DNA of 64,000 nt from Stenogyne calaminthoides (GCA_037126765.1 JBBCBC010000009.1:26496870-26560869), one strand, 5' to 3'; counted from the stretch's first letter, positions 49,056 through 62,096 are shown. A program made the numbers and translations. Notes: generated by a model not told the origin, from the sequence alone.

Positions 49056-50511
49056 GGTCCCGATTGGTAGCCCTACAAAAATTGTAGAAATAGTTGTCCA
49101 ATGACTATTTTAATGAGGAGAAATGCTACTAAATTGATTGGTAGGAATTATTAAAAAAAGGGTGTTTAAAAGTTATATGTTGATTGGTAGGATGTATTAA
49201 AAGTGAATAAAAAAATAAAAAATTGAAACATTAACAAATTACTAATTTATCCTTCATCTTCCATAGCACACCATCATCATCTTCAACACACCCTTCATAA
49301 CAAATTCAACAACAAATTCCAGTAGCAAAATTCAGCAACAAATTCCAGTAACAAATTTCCACCAATATATCATCAAAATTGCAATTGCAGAGACTACCCC
49401 AAGATCTAAACAAGAATTAATAAAACATTGTGCACAACAGAATAAAGAAGAACACATGGTTGAAGGGAGGCAGCAAGAGCTCAAGCTATAGTCATGGTTT
49501 CTCTCAATCTCAGATCCAATCATTGGATGCTCTCTCTCACACACTCATTCCTCCCCTCACACTTGATGATGATACTTCCACCAGTATTCAAGATTTGCTG
49601 ACTCAAGCTTTTTTACAAGTCTGAGGCCCTCAAGATATAAACAACCACTATGTTGAAACGTCACAAAACGTATAAATTTCAATTTCAACATTGCAAACCC
49701 AAATACTCATAAATTTCAATTTCAACATTGCAGAAAAAAAAAAACCCAGAAATACCATCTCCAATTTCAACATTGCAAGACAAAACATCACAAAACATAC
49801 TAACTCCAATTAACACAAAATAATCCAAATCAACACAAAATAGCCCAAATCAACACAAACCCAGAATAATCAACACAGATAGCAAAAACCCAAATACTCA
49901 GAAATTGATTCAAAGGAATACATCTTCAAATAGCAAAAACTCAAATACTCAGAAATTGATTCAATCAACACAAACCCAAATTTTGCACAAAATACTCAGA
50001 AATTGATGAAGCAGCCATGGCGAACATCATACGAATCACCGCCACTCGGATGACCTCAATCAACGATCTCTCGGCAATTTCGCCACCTGCTCTCGCCTCG
50101 TCAACCAACTCTGTTTCCCCGAAAATTTCTCTTACGTCGGCTCCAAATCGAGGAACTGGGGGTGGTGGAGAAGGAGGTGGGTGCGGCGGTGGAGAAGAAG
50201 ATGGATGGGCGGCGGAATTGTTTGGGATCGAAGAAGAAAATAAAATTCGATGAAAGATGAATGTGGAGCAAAATAAATAAGGGTGAATTTATAATTTTGG
50301 AACATAAAAAACATTGAAGAAGTCATGTAATTATAATACCACCTCCGATGTTATATTAAATAAAGAGAAGTGAACAGTGATTCGGGGGTTAAGGAAGGGC
50401 GGGCCGGCTGTTTGGGACCAGGCCGGGGGTTTTATTTTATGGGCTACCAATCAATTTACAAGATTAATAGTTCAGCCCTTTTAGGGGTTATAAACCCCTA
50501 CCAATCGGGTC
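49056..50511. mobile_element. Harbinger-like element 2
   Basis: The left end reads GGTCCCGATTGGTAGCCC and the right end, reversed, reads GACCCGATTGGTAGGGG. TGA flanks both sides (49053-49055 and 50512-50514). The first 150 bases match element 1 at 18958, and the last 60 also correspond. The middle is different: A-rich sequence with CAACAAATTCCAGTA-type repeats, then a GC-richer stretch at 50010-50240. There is no transposase. Confidence 0.72.
50017..50253 (+). other. open frame of 78 codons inside Harbinger-like element 2
   Basis: It begins MANIIRITATRMTS, has a Ser/Pro/Thr-rich middle and a Gly-rich tail (GTGGGGEGGGCGGGEEDG). The ATG context (GCAGCCATGGCG) is favourable for plant translation. 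No domain is recognised. It could be a captured exon fragment or a chance frame in a GC-richer patch. Confidence 0.25.
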
Positions 50512-50838
50512 TGAGTCAAGTATTATTGTAATCATCCATGGGCATTCTTTTAAAGACACCTGAGCATAAAAAAAGCCCTCATCACATGACTACTCTTGTA
50601 CATCATTAACTGATTATTATACTAGGCCATATACTTTATTAAGCAGATAACATGCATCTCGAGACTCGTTTTTTAAAAGTACAATAATTCTGTTTTTTTA
50701 CCTCAAGACATATAGAAATACAAGGAACTCGTAATTGGACAGAGCCTGATTGAACAGAACGTCCTCCTCTATATCAGGATCGTAACAAAATGGCAAAAAA
50801 GCAGTTAAGTCTCATGATTGATTGTCCTAACTTAATCC

Positions 50839-53800
50839 TTAAGCAACTGGAAGTTCACCAGAGTCGCTTATGACCACCCTCTTTCTAGGACGATCACCTC
50901 TGTCAGTTTCTTGGGATTCAATCAGCCTCACAATATCCATGCCCTCCAAAACTTGTCCAAACACAACGTGCTTCTGGTCCAGCCACGGTGTCTGCAAAGC
51001 AGTCAACACGAATATGAAAACCTTAACAGCTAATGCAAAGTTCGAATCTAAGAAGAGATGACTTAAGATGGAAAATGTGTTCACAGCTGGCAGCAACCAA
51101 CGTGCAGTCAAGAAAAGAGAGGGAAAAAACACCAAACTCTATCACTAGAGTTACTTTCGTTATGTTTCACTACTTGGTAGTATATCATTTAAAAAGTTGA
51201 TGAATATAGGGAAGGATAGGAAAAATTTTTAGCTTTCACAGCAGATTCTGCTATGTTTGATTCATAAAGATTACACTGTTCGACAAAGTTTGATTACCAT
51301 ATTAGGTATCAAGTCATTCCCAGCCCTAACGGTATGCTTGATTTGGAATTTAGTCGATTTCAAAATCCTAATATACACTTATATAGTAATGGTGCGTGTT
51401 TGTTTTGAGATTTAAGCAGGGTATGATTTAACTTTATGTAAAATAAATGTGATAGAGTGTGTGATGTTGTATTATTCTATGAGTGTTAATTGTTATTGTA
51501 ATAATTGAATGATTGTGTTGCAATTAGTCTGTTTCATTGGAAGTTGCAAAAGTGAGAAAAAATGTATGTAAGGTGATAAATAAACGAAGAGTGTTGATAA
51601 AAAAATAATTGCATAAATGGTATGTGTAGGGTTTATATGTATTTGATGGGTAAGACATATTGAGTTTTTAAAAATCCGATTCTAAGATCCTAGAACCGGA
51701 TTTTGATTTTGAAATCCCAAATCCGGTTTTGTAATCCCAAATCAAACATACTCTAACTCGTTGTAGACCTGTTTTATTAGTTGTTCTATCGGTAATTGGA
51801 GAAGCATCACAAATCTGCTCATCTTCTCTTTTGAAAGATATTTAAAGAAAAACTAGAAATGCAGTACAGTTCAAGAGCATGCTTTGATATCTTGAATTCA
51901 AAGAGAAAGATTGAACCATATAAAGAAGTTAAAAACAGCGATTTCTTTCTAATTTTTAACCCCTTTTTTTTCGCACAAGATAATGAATATATTTCACACA
52001 GCCGCATACCTTGATAGTACAAATGAAAAATTGGCTTCCATTGGTATTAGGACCAGCATTTGCCATGCTAACAGTTCCAGGTCCAGTGTGAACCACTACA
52101 CAAAAGAAGGGTATTCACTGATTAGTTACTATTATTTAGTACAAATAATGAAAAACCTAGTTAAAAATTTACCAGAAGTAACAAACTCACATTTAAAGTT
52201 TTCATCTTTGAATGTAAGACCATATATGCTTTTACCACCAGTGCCCTGAGAAGACACATCCAAAAAATGAAGTTACTGATAAAATGCTCCCAATATTTTA
52301 AGAAGTTTCATTACAATAATACGAAAGCACAAGTCAAAAGCATTAATAGCAAAAGGAAAATTAAAATCTAGCAGCTCAAGTCAAAAAATATAATACTCCC
52401 TCCGTCCCGCACTCTTTTGGACGTTTACTGTACATACGGTATTTAATGTATGAATTTTTTAATAGTATTTGAGGGGATAAACTGATATAAAGTGATTTTT
52501 AGTTGAGGGTATTATATACCTTTCTACTTTATTGTAAAGTAGATGAGAGGATAAAGTGGTTTTTAATGTGTATAAAATAATGGCACGAGATGTAATTTTT
52601 GATATGTTGGGAGGATATAGTTGTAAAAAGTAATGTTGCTTTATAGCCATTTAAGGAAAGGGAAAACAAGTATGGGACGGACCAAAACGAAAAATGTCCA
52701 AACGAGTATGGGACAAAGGGAGTAATATGTATTGAATAATTAGAATGTATCATAAATAAACAACAAATGAAGCTGTTTATGAACTTGTTCCCACTTCTCA
52801 ATGCAATAACGAAGGTGAACACCAAAGAAAATACTACTAAGCTAAAGCAGGAAATATATTAGAAAGTATATTTTAATATGACCTTACTCTTATAGAGTTC
52901 ACAGGTTGGAACCTTAAATTCAACAAGTGCATAACATTTAGCCATATCCAAGAGTTTCAAGTCAGTAAATTATTATGCATTCTATCCTGTTGCAATCACT
53001 TTGACATTCAAAATGTGTTTAACTACTTTGTTCTTTTAAAACTCTAAGGTGGTGTCTGTTTTGGGTTTTAAAAATCAGGTTTTGGGTTTTTACAAATCTG
53101 AATCCAAGTCTACATGGGGATTTTGAAATCCGGTTTTATAAAATACCACTACAACACCTATAAACATACTAACATACTTTCCAATACAATCAGCGAATCA
53201 ATTCTCTCTCCTTACACTTTAACATATTTAAATCATAACTCACATTATCCAATCATTAAAATTACACCCAACAACAATATAATAATACAACATCAATCAC
53301 TCTTTCACATTGATTTGACATAAAGTTAAATCCGACCCTACTCAAAATCTCAAAACAAAAATACATCCTACTATTTATCATGATTTCAGAATCCCCTATA
53401 TTTAAAAAAATTGGTTTTTAAAAACCACTTAAAACCCAAAACAAACATCACCTAAAGAAAAAAATTTACGACATTGAAGGCTTGCAAACAATAGAAATTT
53501 GCTGTGTTAGAAGAGAAATTATGACCATAACCATAGTTTTTAAGGAGAACTCCATGAACAAAACCAAAAAAGGCAAGTGCTTAAAGAATACAACTAACTT
53601 GATGTATAACTCAGTGCTACTAAGAAAAAAGCTTACATTGCCTTTATCGAAATCTCCTCCTTGAATCATGAAATCCTTAATAACACGATGGAATGCGGAA
53701 TCTTTGTAACCAAATCCCTTCTCCCCTGTTCAATTGAATATCCATGAAAATATAAAATCAAAATTTCGCTTACTACATAATAATATGCTCTTGTAGGTGG

Positions 53801-55059
53801 GCCTGTATGTACCTGTGCATAGAGCACGGAAATTTTCTACTGTCTGTGGCAGGTCATCACCAAACAATCCAATTACGATTCTTCCAGCAAGCTTTCCTAC
53901 TGGGTTTCCAATGCTTATATCAAAATAAACTTTGTGTGTCACTTTTGATTGTAATGTAGCCTCCTGAGTAAAGAACAAAACTTTATTTACTAAATCAAGA
54001 ATATAAAAGCATTGATTCCTTTTCAATTTATAGAAGAAAGAAGTTCCATTTTTTCAAATGTGTGAAACGCAATGCTTCCATTTTTCTCATCCTAGTACCA
54101 TTGTACTTCGTTGATGTAAAATCTCTATCAACAAATTAATAACTCTTGAAAAGCATTCTCCCTATTGAAGAACACAAATTATGTATGTTTATAACAATTG
54201 TAGCATAACCCAAATTTGAATATATTGTCCTTTGATTCATAATAAAATAATGCCTCAAAGAATAGTGACCTTGAACAAAAAAAGCTCATACACCAAGAAA
54301 ATAGCTAATTTATTAGCTTATAAGACAAATCACTATTAGATCAATTTATTCCATATTTCACTAAATAGCAAGCAGAAAATGAGGATATCCAATTATAACA
54401 TCAGAGAGCAGACAATTCACAGTTAGGATATACGAAACATCATATTGAACAGGAGTGCCGACAATAGATATAATCTTTGTATATGTATGAAATAGCACAC
54501 AACGAAAGCATAAATCCAGAAGTTCATTTTAGGATAAACGAACTGTTCACATTTCTCCATATAAACAAAAACTCGTTCATAAATATAAAAGTCTGCAAAT
54601 AGAACAAATGAAACTTAGTAAAAAAAAAAAAAAAAATCAATTGCATTTTTCAAACATGTCAACAACAAAATCAGCAAGCAGCACAAACATCAGTAAATAG
54701 ACTAAAACGAAGGAAACCTCAGCCATGGCTCGAACGGCGAAAGGCATAGAGCCAGTTTTTTTACTTCTAATCGGACGGCTGAAAGAGCTGGAGAAAGAGT
54801 TCGACGATGAAAACGAAGAAAATGCACATTCACGCTGCTTCAGAGACGCCAAAGAGCAAACCGAGCTCGTACTTTTTGCAGGTGCGACACTTCGGGTAGC
54901 TGAAATCGAGCTAATGTTCGACTGAAAATCAAATAAAGATACAGAAATTTAAAAAAAGACGTCAAATGCGAATCAATAGATGGAAAGTACAAGCAAGAAA
55001 TGGGGAAATTAGGGTTTAGGAGGGGAGAGGCGTACCAGAGATGCATATGAAACCGCCAT
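50839..55059 (-). CDS. CYP20-2: chloroplast cyclophilin (peptidyl-prolyl cis-trans isomerase), CYP20-2 type
   Basis: Seven exons give a 253-residue protein: 55059-55036, 54921-54718, 53963-53813, 53725-53637, 52245-52191, 52095-52010 and 50991-50839. All introns start GT and end AG, and all phases agree. Residues 1 to about 75 are Ser/Arg-rich with few acids, as in a plastid transit peptide. The cyclophilin domain follows from about residue 83 (KVYFDISIGNPVGKLAGR). Catalytic-site residues of the family are present: R140, F145, M146 and Q148 in HRVIKDFMIQGG, F197/F198 in SQFFIC, and W206, L207 and H211 in TPWLDQKH. The C-terminus ends SDSGELPVA. The NPVGKLAGR insert and ETDRGDRPRK tail match Arabidopsis CYP20-2, a thylakoid protein linked to the NDH complex. 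The gene appears intact. Three MITEs sit in its introns. Confidence 0.93.
51332..51750. mobile_element. hAT-like MITE in intron 6 of the cyclophilin gene
   Basis: The left end reads GTATGCTTGATTTGGAATTT and the right end, reversed, reads TATGTTTGATTTGGGATTAC. The 8-bp flanks CCCTAACG and CTCTAACT match at six positions. There is no coding sequence. Confidence 0.5.
52396..52722. mobile_element. Stowaway MITE in intron 4 of the cyclophilin gene
   Basis: The left end reads CTCCCTCCGTCCCGCACTC and the right end, reversed, reads CTCCCTTTGTCCCATACTC, both followed by (G/T)TTTGGACRTTT. TA flanks both sides. It is 327 bp long. Confidence 0.9.
53048..53452. mobile_element. Tourist-like MITE in intron 4 of the cyclophilin gene
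   Basis: The left end reads GGTGGTGTCTGTTTTGGGTT and the right end, reversed, reads GGTGATGTTTGTTTTGGGTT. TAA flanks both sides (53045-53047 and 53453-53455), the Harbinger-type duplication. It is 405 bp long. Confidence 0.85.
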
Positions 55060-56908
55060 TGTTGGAGTGAGGCAGGGGGTGAGGGTTTGGAAATGCTTGG
55101 TGGTTTTAGTTGGAAGATAGGGTGGGTGGAGGAGAAATTAGACGGAGATGACGATATTTCAAAATGACTGGAAGGGTATTGGATCTTTTGATAATGACAA
55201 ATTAATCCTCACAAAATATGCTCGCCTCGAAAACATTAAGTAAATTGAATATTTAAAGAAGAAAAGAAAAGTGGAGCTTAATTAAAAAATGTATTTGTTT
55301 TAAATCTACTTCAAAAAAAATCTAAAAATCTACTATTTAATGAAATAGATAGCAAAATACTCATTATGTTAGTTGTCAAATAATATTGTGTCATGAGAAT
55401 AACAATTATAAAACCAATGAACTTAAAAAAAGATGCACTATTTTAATGTTATTAGGTTGATTAGAAATTTTTTTATTGAGATTTTTCTCAAGTTAATGAT
55501 TTTTTATATCAGTGTTGTAAAATTAGAATGTATTTATTCAATTTCATACAAAGTAATTAAATACGATCACCAAAAAAATATCAAAACACATTCGAATTAA
55601 ATAGTGATTTAGTTAATTAATCAGAGAATACGGAGAGTGAGAGAGAGTGTGTGGTATCAAAAATGAGAATGAATAGTTATGAAAAACGGAGAAAGAGAGC
55701 GCTAGATAAATGAGCAAGTAATTGTTGTAAAAAGGAGAGAGAAAATGGGATAAAATGAGCGGGAATAGTTTTTTATGGATATATTATTATATAAGTATAG
55801 ATAGATTACTTTTAATTCTCATTTTTTATTTTATTTTTTTAATCTATATATTCAGTTATAACATCAGGCTTGGGGTTGAGAATTAATTTTTTAATTTCAA
55901 CTTTACTTGATAACTACTTTTACCATACCATTTTAAAATTTGTTCAATTTCGCTCTATATTTTATTTTTTTATTTTGTAATTTTACTTAATAATTAACTT
56001 TTAACTTTCATTTTTATTTTATTTTCTAATTACAAAAAATTGAGGATAAGTGGACCGTTAAAAAGGAATGGAGGGAGTAATTACATTTCATTCAATTTTG
56101 AATTCTTTTTTATTTAATTTGGAAATATAGTTTTTGACATATTCCTACTATTTTATATATATGTGTTTGTGTATATTATAGGGAAAATTGCTGAAAAGTG
56201 TTGTTTTCCGCAATGTATTATTATTAGGTGTTAGCACTTTTTAGTAATACTCTTATTACAATTGTTGACATATTTACCCAAATGCTTACAAAATAATTAT
56301 TTAGGAATATGTGATTGTGGCCGGTCAAATATCATGAATAGATATACTATAAATACATGATTGTGGCCGGTCAAACTAATTATTTAGGATCTCTCCAAAA
56401 AAAAAAAAAACTAATTATTTAGGAATATATGATTGTGGCCGTTAATTTAGGGATATACACTAACAAATTAATTAATAACAAAATATCAATGACGTTCAAC
56501 TAAATCCTAACTAAATTTGATTAAAAAATATAATTTAATGATTGTTTTTTATGACAAGTGAAACTCGGTAACCAAAACTGAAAATGAGGTAAAATTCGGT
56601 GACCAAAACTGATATTAATCCCTTTGTTTTAAATAAAATATAATATTTTTGTCATTTTATAATTATTAATTTAATTTATTAATAGAGTGATGCAATGCGA
56701 TTGCAATACACACAATCCAATTGGTCTAGTGCAAAATACAATCATCTAAAACTAAAAGTATACATCTGATGAATGATACAATGATAATCAAAGAGCTTCC
56801 TTTAGGAAGTACGAAACTATTTCTAATCATAGAAAAGCCCATGATAGTTTTGACCCTTAAATTCCAATTTTCTAATTTTTTTTGTCCAACAAGTATGTGT
56901 ACAAGTTA
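55060..56908. other. intergenic sequence upstream of the cyclophilin gene
   Basis: No further gene is seen. The region holds AT-rich DNA and one Stowaway-like right end (GGAATGGAGGGAGTA at 56065-56079) without a clear partner. The phrase TGATTGTGGCCGGTCAAA is repeated twice at 56306-56380, with a partial third copy at about 56430. The promoter of the cyclophilin gene should lie at 55060-55500, but no certain TATA box was identified. Confidence 0.4.
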
Positions 56909-57927
56909 GGGAGTGTTTGCAAAAAGTTATAAGGGATTATAACCCCTTTGAATTGTGTGCAGAAGTAATTTGAAGTGTTTTATTTTTCTTTTATTAGATT
57001 AAGAGGGTGTTTGCAAGAAATTATAAGTGATTATAGTCATCTATAATTGTGTACATAAGCAATTTGAAGTGTTTTATTTCTCTTTTATTAGATTAAATAA
57101 GCTCTCAAATGCTATAAGCTAAAAGTTAAAAATAGAGATGTTTTTGGTAGCTTATGAGCATTTTTTAAGTATTATTAACTTTTTTTGTAAATGCTATCAA
57201 CTTTTCTTATTTTTTTTACAAACATCATAAACTTTTCTATGATTTTTTTTCACAAATACCTTCAACTTCTACTATTAATCAATTTTCTCATAATCACTAA
57301 TTTTAACCACTTATTCAAAAGAATATTTTTTTGCAAATATCCCCTACATAAGCTCTCAAAACATATAAGCTAAAAGCTTCAATGGAGTTGTTTTTCATAA
57401 CTTATTAATCTTTTTTAAATAATTTATAATTTTAAATTAATTTTGCCAAACAATAATTTTTCCTTTCATAAATTCACTATGAATAAAAAACAAATTATAT
57501 GAAATCATAAGTAATTCACTTTAAATCCCTCCATTCAAATTGATCCTTAACTTTCTTTGCAAGCATTATCAATTTTTCTTTGAATTTTTTTATAAATATT
57601 ATCAATTTTTACTATTAACTACTACATCCGTCCTGTTTTTATTTGACCATTTCACTTTTGGCTCATGTTTTAACAAGCAAGTTGTTTATTAATATATGAA
57701 ATGATAAAATTACTTTTAAGGAGGTGTAGGATAGATAAGAGGTAGAACTATCATACCCTACCTTAAAAATCTCTTTATCATTTCAAATATTAATAAACAA
57801 TTCATTCGCTAAAAATACAAGTCAAATAGTAAATGAACAATCTAAAACAGGTCGGAGGGAGTACGTTTTTTCATAATCACTAATTTTAATCAATTTTTCA
57901 AAGCTATAATTTTTTGCAAACACCCTC
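56909..57927. mobile_element. Tourist-like element, carrying a nested Stowaway MITE
   Basis: The left end reads GGGAGTGTTTGCAAAAAGTT and the right end, reversed, reads GAGGGTGTTTGCAAAAAATT. TTA flanks both sides (56906-56908 and 57928-57930). A further GAGGGTGTTTGCAAG end at about 57003 suggests a second related element inside. There is no coding sequence. Confidence 0.65.
57622..57861. mobile_element. Stowaway MITE
   Basis: The left end reads CTACATCCGTCCTGTTTTTA and the right end, reversed, reads CTCCCTCCGACCTGTTTTAG. TA flanks both sides. It is 240 bp long. Confidence 0.8.
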
Positions 57928-58308
57928 TTAATATGGAATCCTCTCAATATGGAATCGGAGGAAGTAATAAGCAAAATAATAATGTGGCGAGTGAAATACG
58001 CACATCATCATTCTCAAAATCATCAATATTTATCATTGTTTACTTAATGGTTCCGTTAGATTAGTTGGAAAATTCTATCAAGAATGACTATTTGAAATAA
58101 AAATCAATAGTTTAAGTACTTTATTAAATAAAAAAATAGTTTAGAAACCTTTTGTTATAAAATTTAATAGTTCAGAGACTTGTTAAAATAAAAAAATAAT
58201 TTAAAGACATTTCAAATTAAAAAGTAATAATTTAGGACCTAAACAAGCACTGTGGCTTTTATTTATTAACAACCGAAATTTGGGAAATTCTGAACATCGA
58301 ATTCCATT
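57928..58308 (+). other. region upstream of the amidohydrolase gene
   Basis: No repeat or gene is recognised. It should hold the promoter and 5' UTR of the amidohydrolase gene. A TATA-like TTTATTTATTAAC lies at about 58258-58270, but this is weak evidence. A nearby MITE ends directly upstream. Confidence 0.3.
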
Positions 58309-61300
58309 ATGCCTGTGGTATCAAAACAGAGCTGGTTGCAGCCCCTCACAACTCAACTTTCTCAACTTCGGAGTTTCAAAGGAGTACATTGGCCTTCTTC
58401 TTCAGTTTCCCATTCAAGACCTCGCAGATTACGAACCAGAGCTCAAATGGCGACTCCCAATTCCCCCAAAGTTATTGATTCCCATTTGCACGTTTGGGCA
58501 TCGCCTCAGCAGGTGAATCTTTGAATTCCAACCTTTTCCCCTTGAATTCTTGATGATTTCCGGTTTTCTTTTCTTTTTTTAGGCTGCAGAAAAATACCCA
58601 TATTTTCCGGGGCAGGAGCCCACATTGACGGGTCATGTTGACTTCTTGCTTGAGGTGAATCTGTTCTTTCAATTTTGAGGGTGATGTTTAACATTTCAAT
58701 TTTGCACATGCTTGTATTTGATTAAATTTGGAATTAAGCTAAAAAGAACTCCTATTAACGATTTTATGGCCGGATTCATTTGTTGAACAATATAGATTGA
58801 ACTGTCACTGAATGTGTTTAAAAACGAATGCCATGTTTGGTGTTGTTTTGGATTAGTTGGGGAAAATGCATTGTATATGTCTTTTTCCAGAAGCTTTTAT
58901 TTGGTAGACCCAGTTTTTGTGGAAAGAGAAAGATGTATTTTGGGGTTTTAATGTTCCTAGAAATCTCCATTTTGGATGGATGAAATTTCTAACTCCAGAT
59001 ATAGCTGTACATACTAAATTTCTCTTTCGTTTTATAGAGAATGGGAGAAGCTGGTGTAGATGGTGCCCTGATAGTGCAGCCCATTAATCATAAATTCGAT
59101 CATTCGTATGTAACAAGGTCAGTTTGGTCTAAGATGCTCTCTACGCCTGATTTAAGCATCATTTAGGAAGCAGTACTAAGAAAAAGTTATGATATCTGTA
59201 AGCATTTTGAATTCCAAGGTCATTCTGCATCGTTACTAGGTAAGCCATCATTATGGCGATCATCAGCATATCATAATGCTGGGATTTGAAATTTGTTAAA
59301 ATTGTATAGTTGGGCTGCAAATTTTCTACAAAAACACTAATTGTTGAACAGTGTGTTGAAGCGATATCCATCAAAGTTTGTTGGTTGTTGCCTAGCAAAT
59401 CCAGCTGAAGATGGAACGGGCATTAAACAACTTGAAGATCTTCTTTCTAAGGTTTAAAGAATCTCCGAGTAACATGCATCAAGGTTAATTTCGTTAAACC
59501 ATGTTCACACCAAATATGTTGTGCCAGGATGGTTATCGTGCTGTGCGCTTCAATCCATACCTGTGGCCATCTGGTGAACTGGTATGTTACAATCCATGTT
59601 GATATTTTACGACCTTCGATTTATGTTACTCGCTCAAAAAATATTGGGGGAAGATTTTGTTGGGTCCTGTAAATTTGCCCATTTTTAGTCCTGAAAAATG
59701 GAGTGTCAAAAACTGATGGGCAATAGCCGGTCAAAGGACTAAAAAAGTTTGCATTCTGAAAGTTAATATGACAAAATTCAATTCGGGAAAGTGGAGTGTC
59801 CTAAAATAAAAAATGTAAACTTATAGGACTAAAAAAGAATCATTTTCTCAAAAATATATTCTTCTTCAGCTTGTGCTCATATTTCCACTACTTCCAGAGG
59901 AACATTTGAAGAGAAGATTATGTTATAAGCTTTTGATTAATATGATTACTTGTTTCGATGTTTTTGCAGATGACAAATGAAGTTGGAAAGGCCATGTTCG
60001 CCAAAGCTGGAGAACTTGGAGCACCGGTTGGTTTCATGTGCATGAAGGTTCATAGAAGTATAACTTTAATATTACTGCTCCTTACTTTGTGGTATCTTCG
60101 TAGAATGTAATTCATAAAATCATCCCGTTTGGATGCTTCCCAGAAATATCCTACGACATTAGTAATAAAGATGGAATCTTGTTTCCAGGGTCTTGATCTC
60201 CATCTATCAGAAATTGAAGAACTGTGTGCAGAATTTCCGTCTACTGTTGTTTTGCTTGACCATCTCGGTTTCTGTAAACCCCCACAGTAAGCTGCCAACA
60301 ATTTAGTGTTTTGAATAACTTCAAACAGCCATATGATTCATCATTTTAGGTTATTGTCTTCTTCTTTTAGGAACGTTGAAGAAGAACAAGTCTTTTCGAA
60401 ACTGCTGAACCTTGCTAGATTTCCACAAGTAAGTATTTCCTGGATATAAATTTATTCCGATAATGTAAATTTATGAGGTCTTAGTACTTCGTCCATTGAT
60501 GGACTGATCCTTGTTCCACGTGACCAACTGCTCTTCCTCTCATGATCTAGCTTTCGAGATTTAACATCATTCTTCAGGGAAGTGAGAATCGTAAAGAAGT
60601 AGAAAGGGGGGGGGGAGGAAGGTGCAATTTTTAGTTTTTCCGTATGGTAAATGAAATTTACTAACAATGGATAATATAGAATTTTTGCCAATATTCAGAT
60701 CAGTAAAGATTTTTTTTCTAGAGTGACCCTTTTGTGCACCGTGCAACTTGTGCACAACTAATATTGTTCAAAAACAACCAATACTGTTCAGGGAAAACAA
60801 CTAATACTGACCAACTAATACCATTTAAAATGCACTTTGTTGCAACTAGTGCATAGAATTGCCTTTTTCTTTCGTTGTCCTTTAGAAAACATATTAAGAT
60901 AATTTTAAACTGTGTTTGTTTCTTGCTTTCCAACTATCTGTTATTGGTTATTTCTTTTTGAACGTCCTCTCTCAATTTTTTCCTGCTGTGCCAATGAAGC
61001 CTCAGGAATTGCAGCATTCCTAGAATTTTAGTGTGAATGATCTATTTTTCAATATTTCCTAGCCATGTGAAAACATCTACTGAAAATGTTGTGTTGAATT
61101 CCCTTCTCCACTTCCTCTATCCCTAGCCATGAAAAGAATATTGCAAAATTATTCTCTTGTAAAATGCATACACAGAATGGCCTAAAGTTGTAGTAATACT
61201 TTTATACTTCTATTAGCATTTATCCATGTATGTTTTTGCTTAATCATTAATGCCATCCTAACCATTGATGGAAACATGAGACAGGTGTATGTCAAACTTA

Positions 61301-62096
61301 GTGCTCTGTTCAGAGTGTCCAGAAATCCATACCCATATGAAGATTTGACTGATTCTTTGTCCAAATTAGTCTCCAGCTATGGCGCTAACCGCGTCATGTG
61401 GGGAAGGTAGGAACCGGTGGAATCTATCTCTAGTCGAAGCACAATCTAAGGGTGTGTTTGTTTATGTGCCCCTACCCACTTTTTTATTTCTAATCCAGAT
61501 CCTTGTTTCTGTGTAGGATTTCAAATCCTATAAAATTCTACCTTATAATATCTATAATTCACTTATTTTACTTTTTTCAAACACAATTTCCTATACACTA
61601 TCATCATTTATCTACCACTTTTTAATTAACGCCTCTCTTCCTTTTTTACTTTAAACGCCTCTCCTACTTTACACACTATTTCCAATACACAATCAATCAT
61701 CTATCACCTTTATTTTCAAAATCTTACCCTATCCCTTTCCAAAAAAAAAATCCGACTCTATCAATCCTACGAAATTAACACTCCCAAACATGTATAAAAC
61801 TCAAATAGTCCTTTTACTATTTGTCAAATCTGCCTAGAGATTTTTTTTTTGCCAGAGAATTTGAGATCCACTTCAATGCATAAATAAACACCCCTTAAGA
61901 TGAGAAGACGGATTATTAACCCGTTCAGACCTTATGCAGTGACTTCCCTTACGTTGTCCCTGAGTGCGGTTACAAAGAAGCAAAAGAAGCGGTGTGCAAA
62001 CTCATTCAGAAAGCTGAGTTATCATCTTCTGAGTCGGAGTGGATCATGGGTCGAACCGTTCATCAACTCTTTAACAGCCGCTGGTCGTCTTCCTGA
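58309..62096 (+). CDS. amidohydrolase-2 family metal-dependent hydrolase, probably organelle-targeted
   Basis: Ten exons give 340 residues: 58309-58512, 58583-58654, 59038-59117, 59352-59451, 59528-59581, 59970-60047, 60189-60286, 60371-60428, 61285-61406 and 61940-62096. All introns are GT-AG and all phases agree. The first 46 residues have no acidic residue and many Ser/Arg, as in a plastid or mitochondrial transit peptide; a second ATG (M47, 58447) could give a cytosolic form. The fold is the TIM-barrel of the COG3618 group. Expected metal-site residues are seen: H59 and H61 in DSHLHVW, H221 in LLDHLG and D290 in GSDFP. The substrate of the plant proteins is not known to me; relatives include 2-pyrone-4,6-dicarboxylate lactonase. 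The segment after strand 5 reads APVGFMCMKG, without the His found there in many relatives. The gene appears intact. Confidence 0.9.
61449..61895. mobile_element. Tourist-like MITE in intron 9 of the amidohydrolase gene
   Basis: The left end reads AGGGTGTGTTTGTTTATG and the right end, reversed, reads AAGGGGTGTTTATTTATGC. Flanks are TAA-like on both sides. There is no coding sequence. Confidence 0.6.

Noticed and set aside
50512..50838. A further exon or gene downstream of the cyclophilin stop codon
   Set aside because: Only AT-rich sequence compatible with the 3' UTR is seen; the cyclophilin C-terminus ends normally at 50839.
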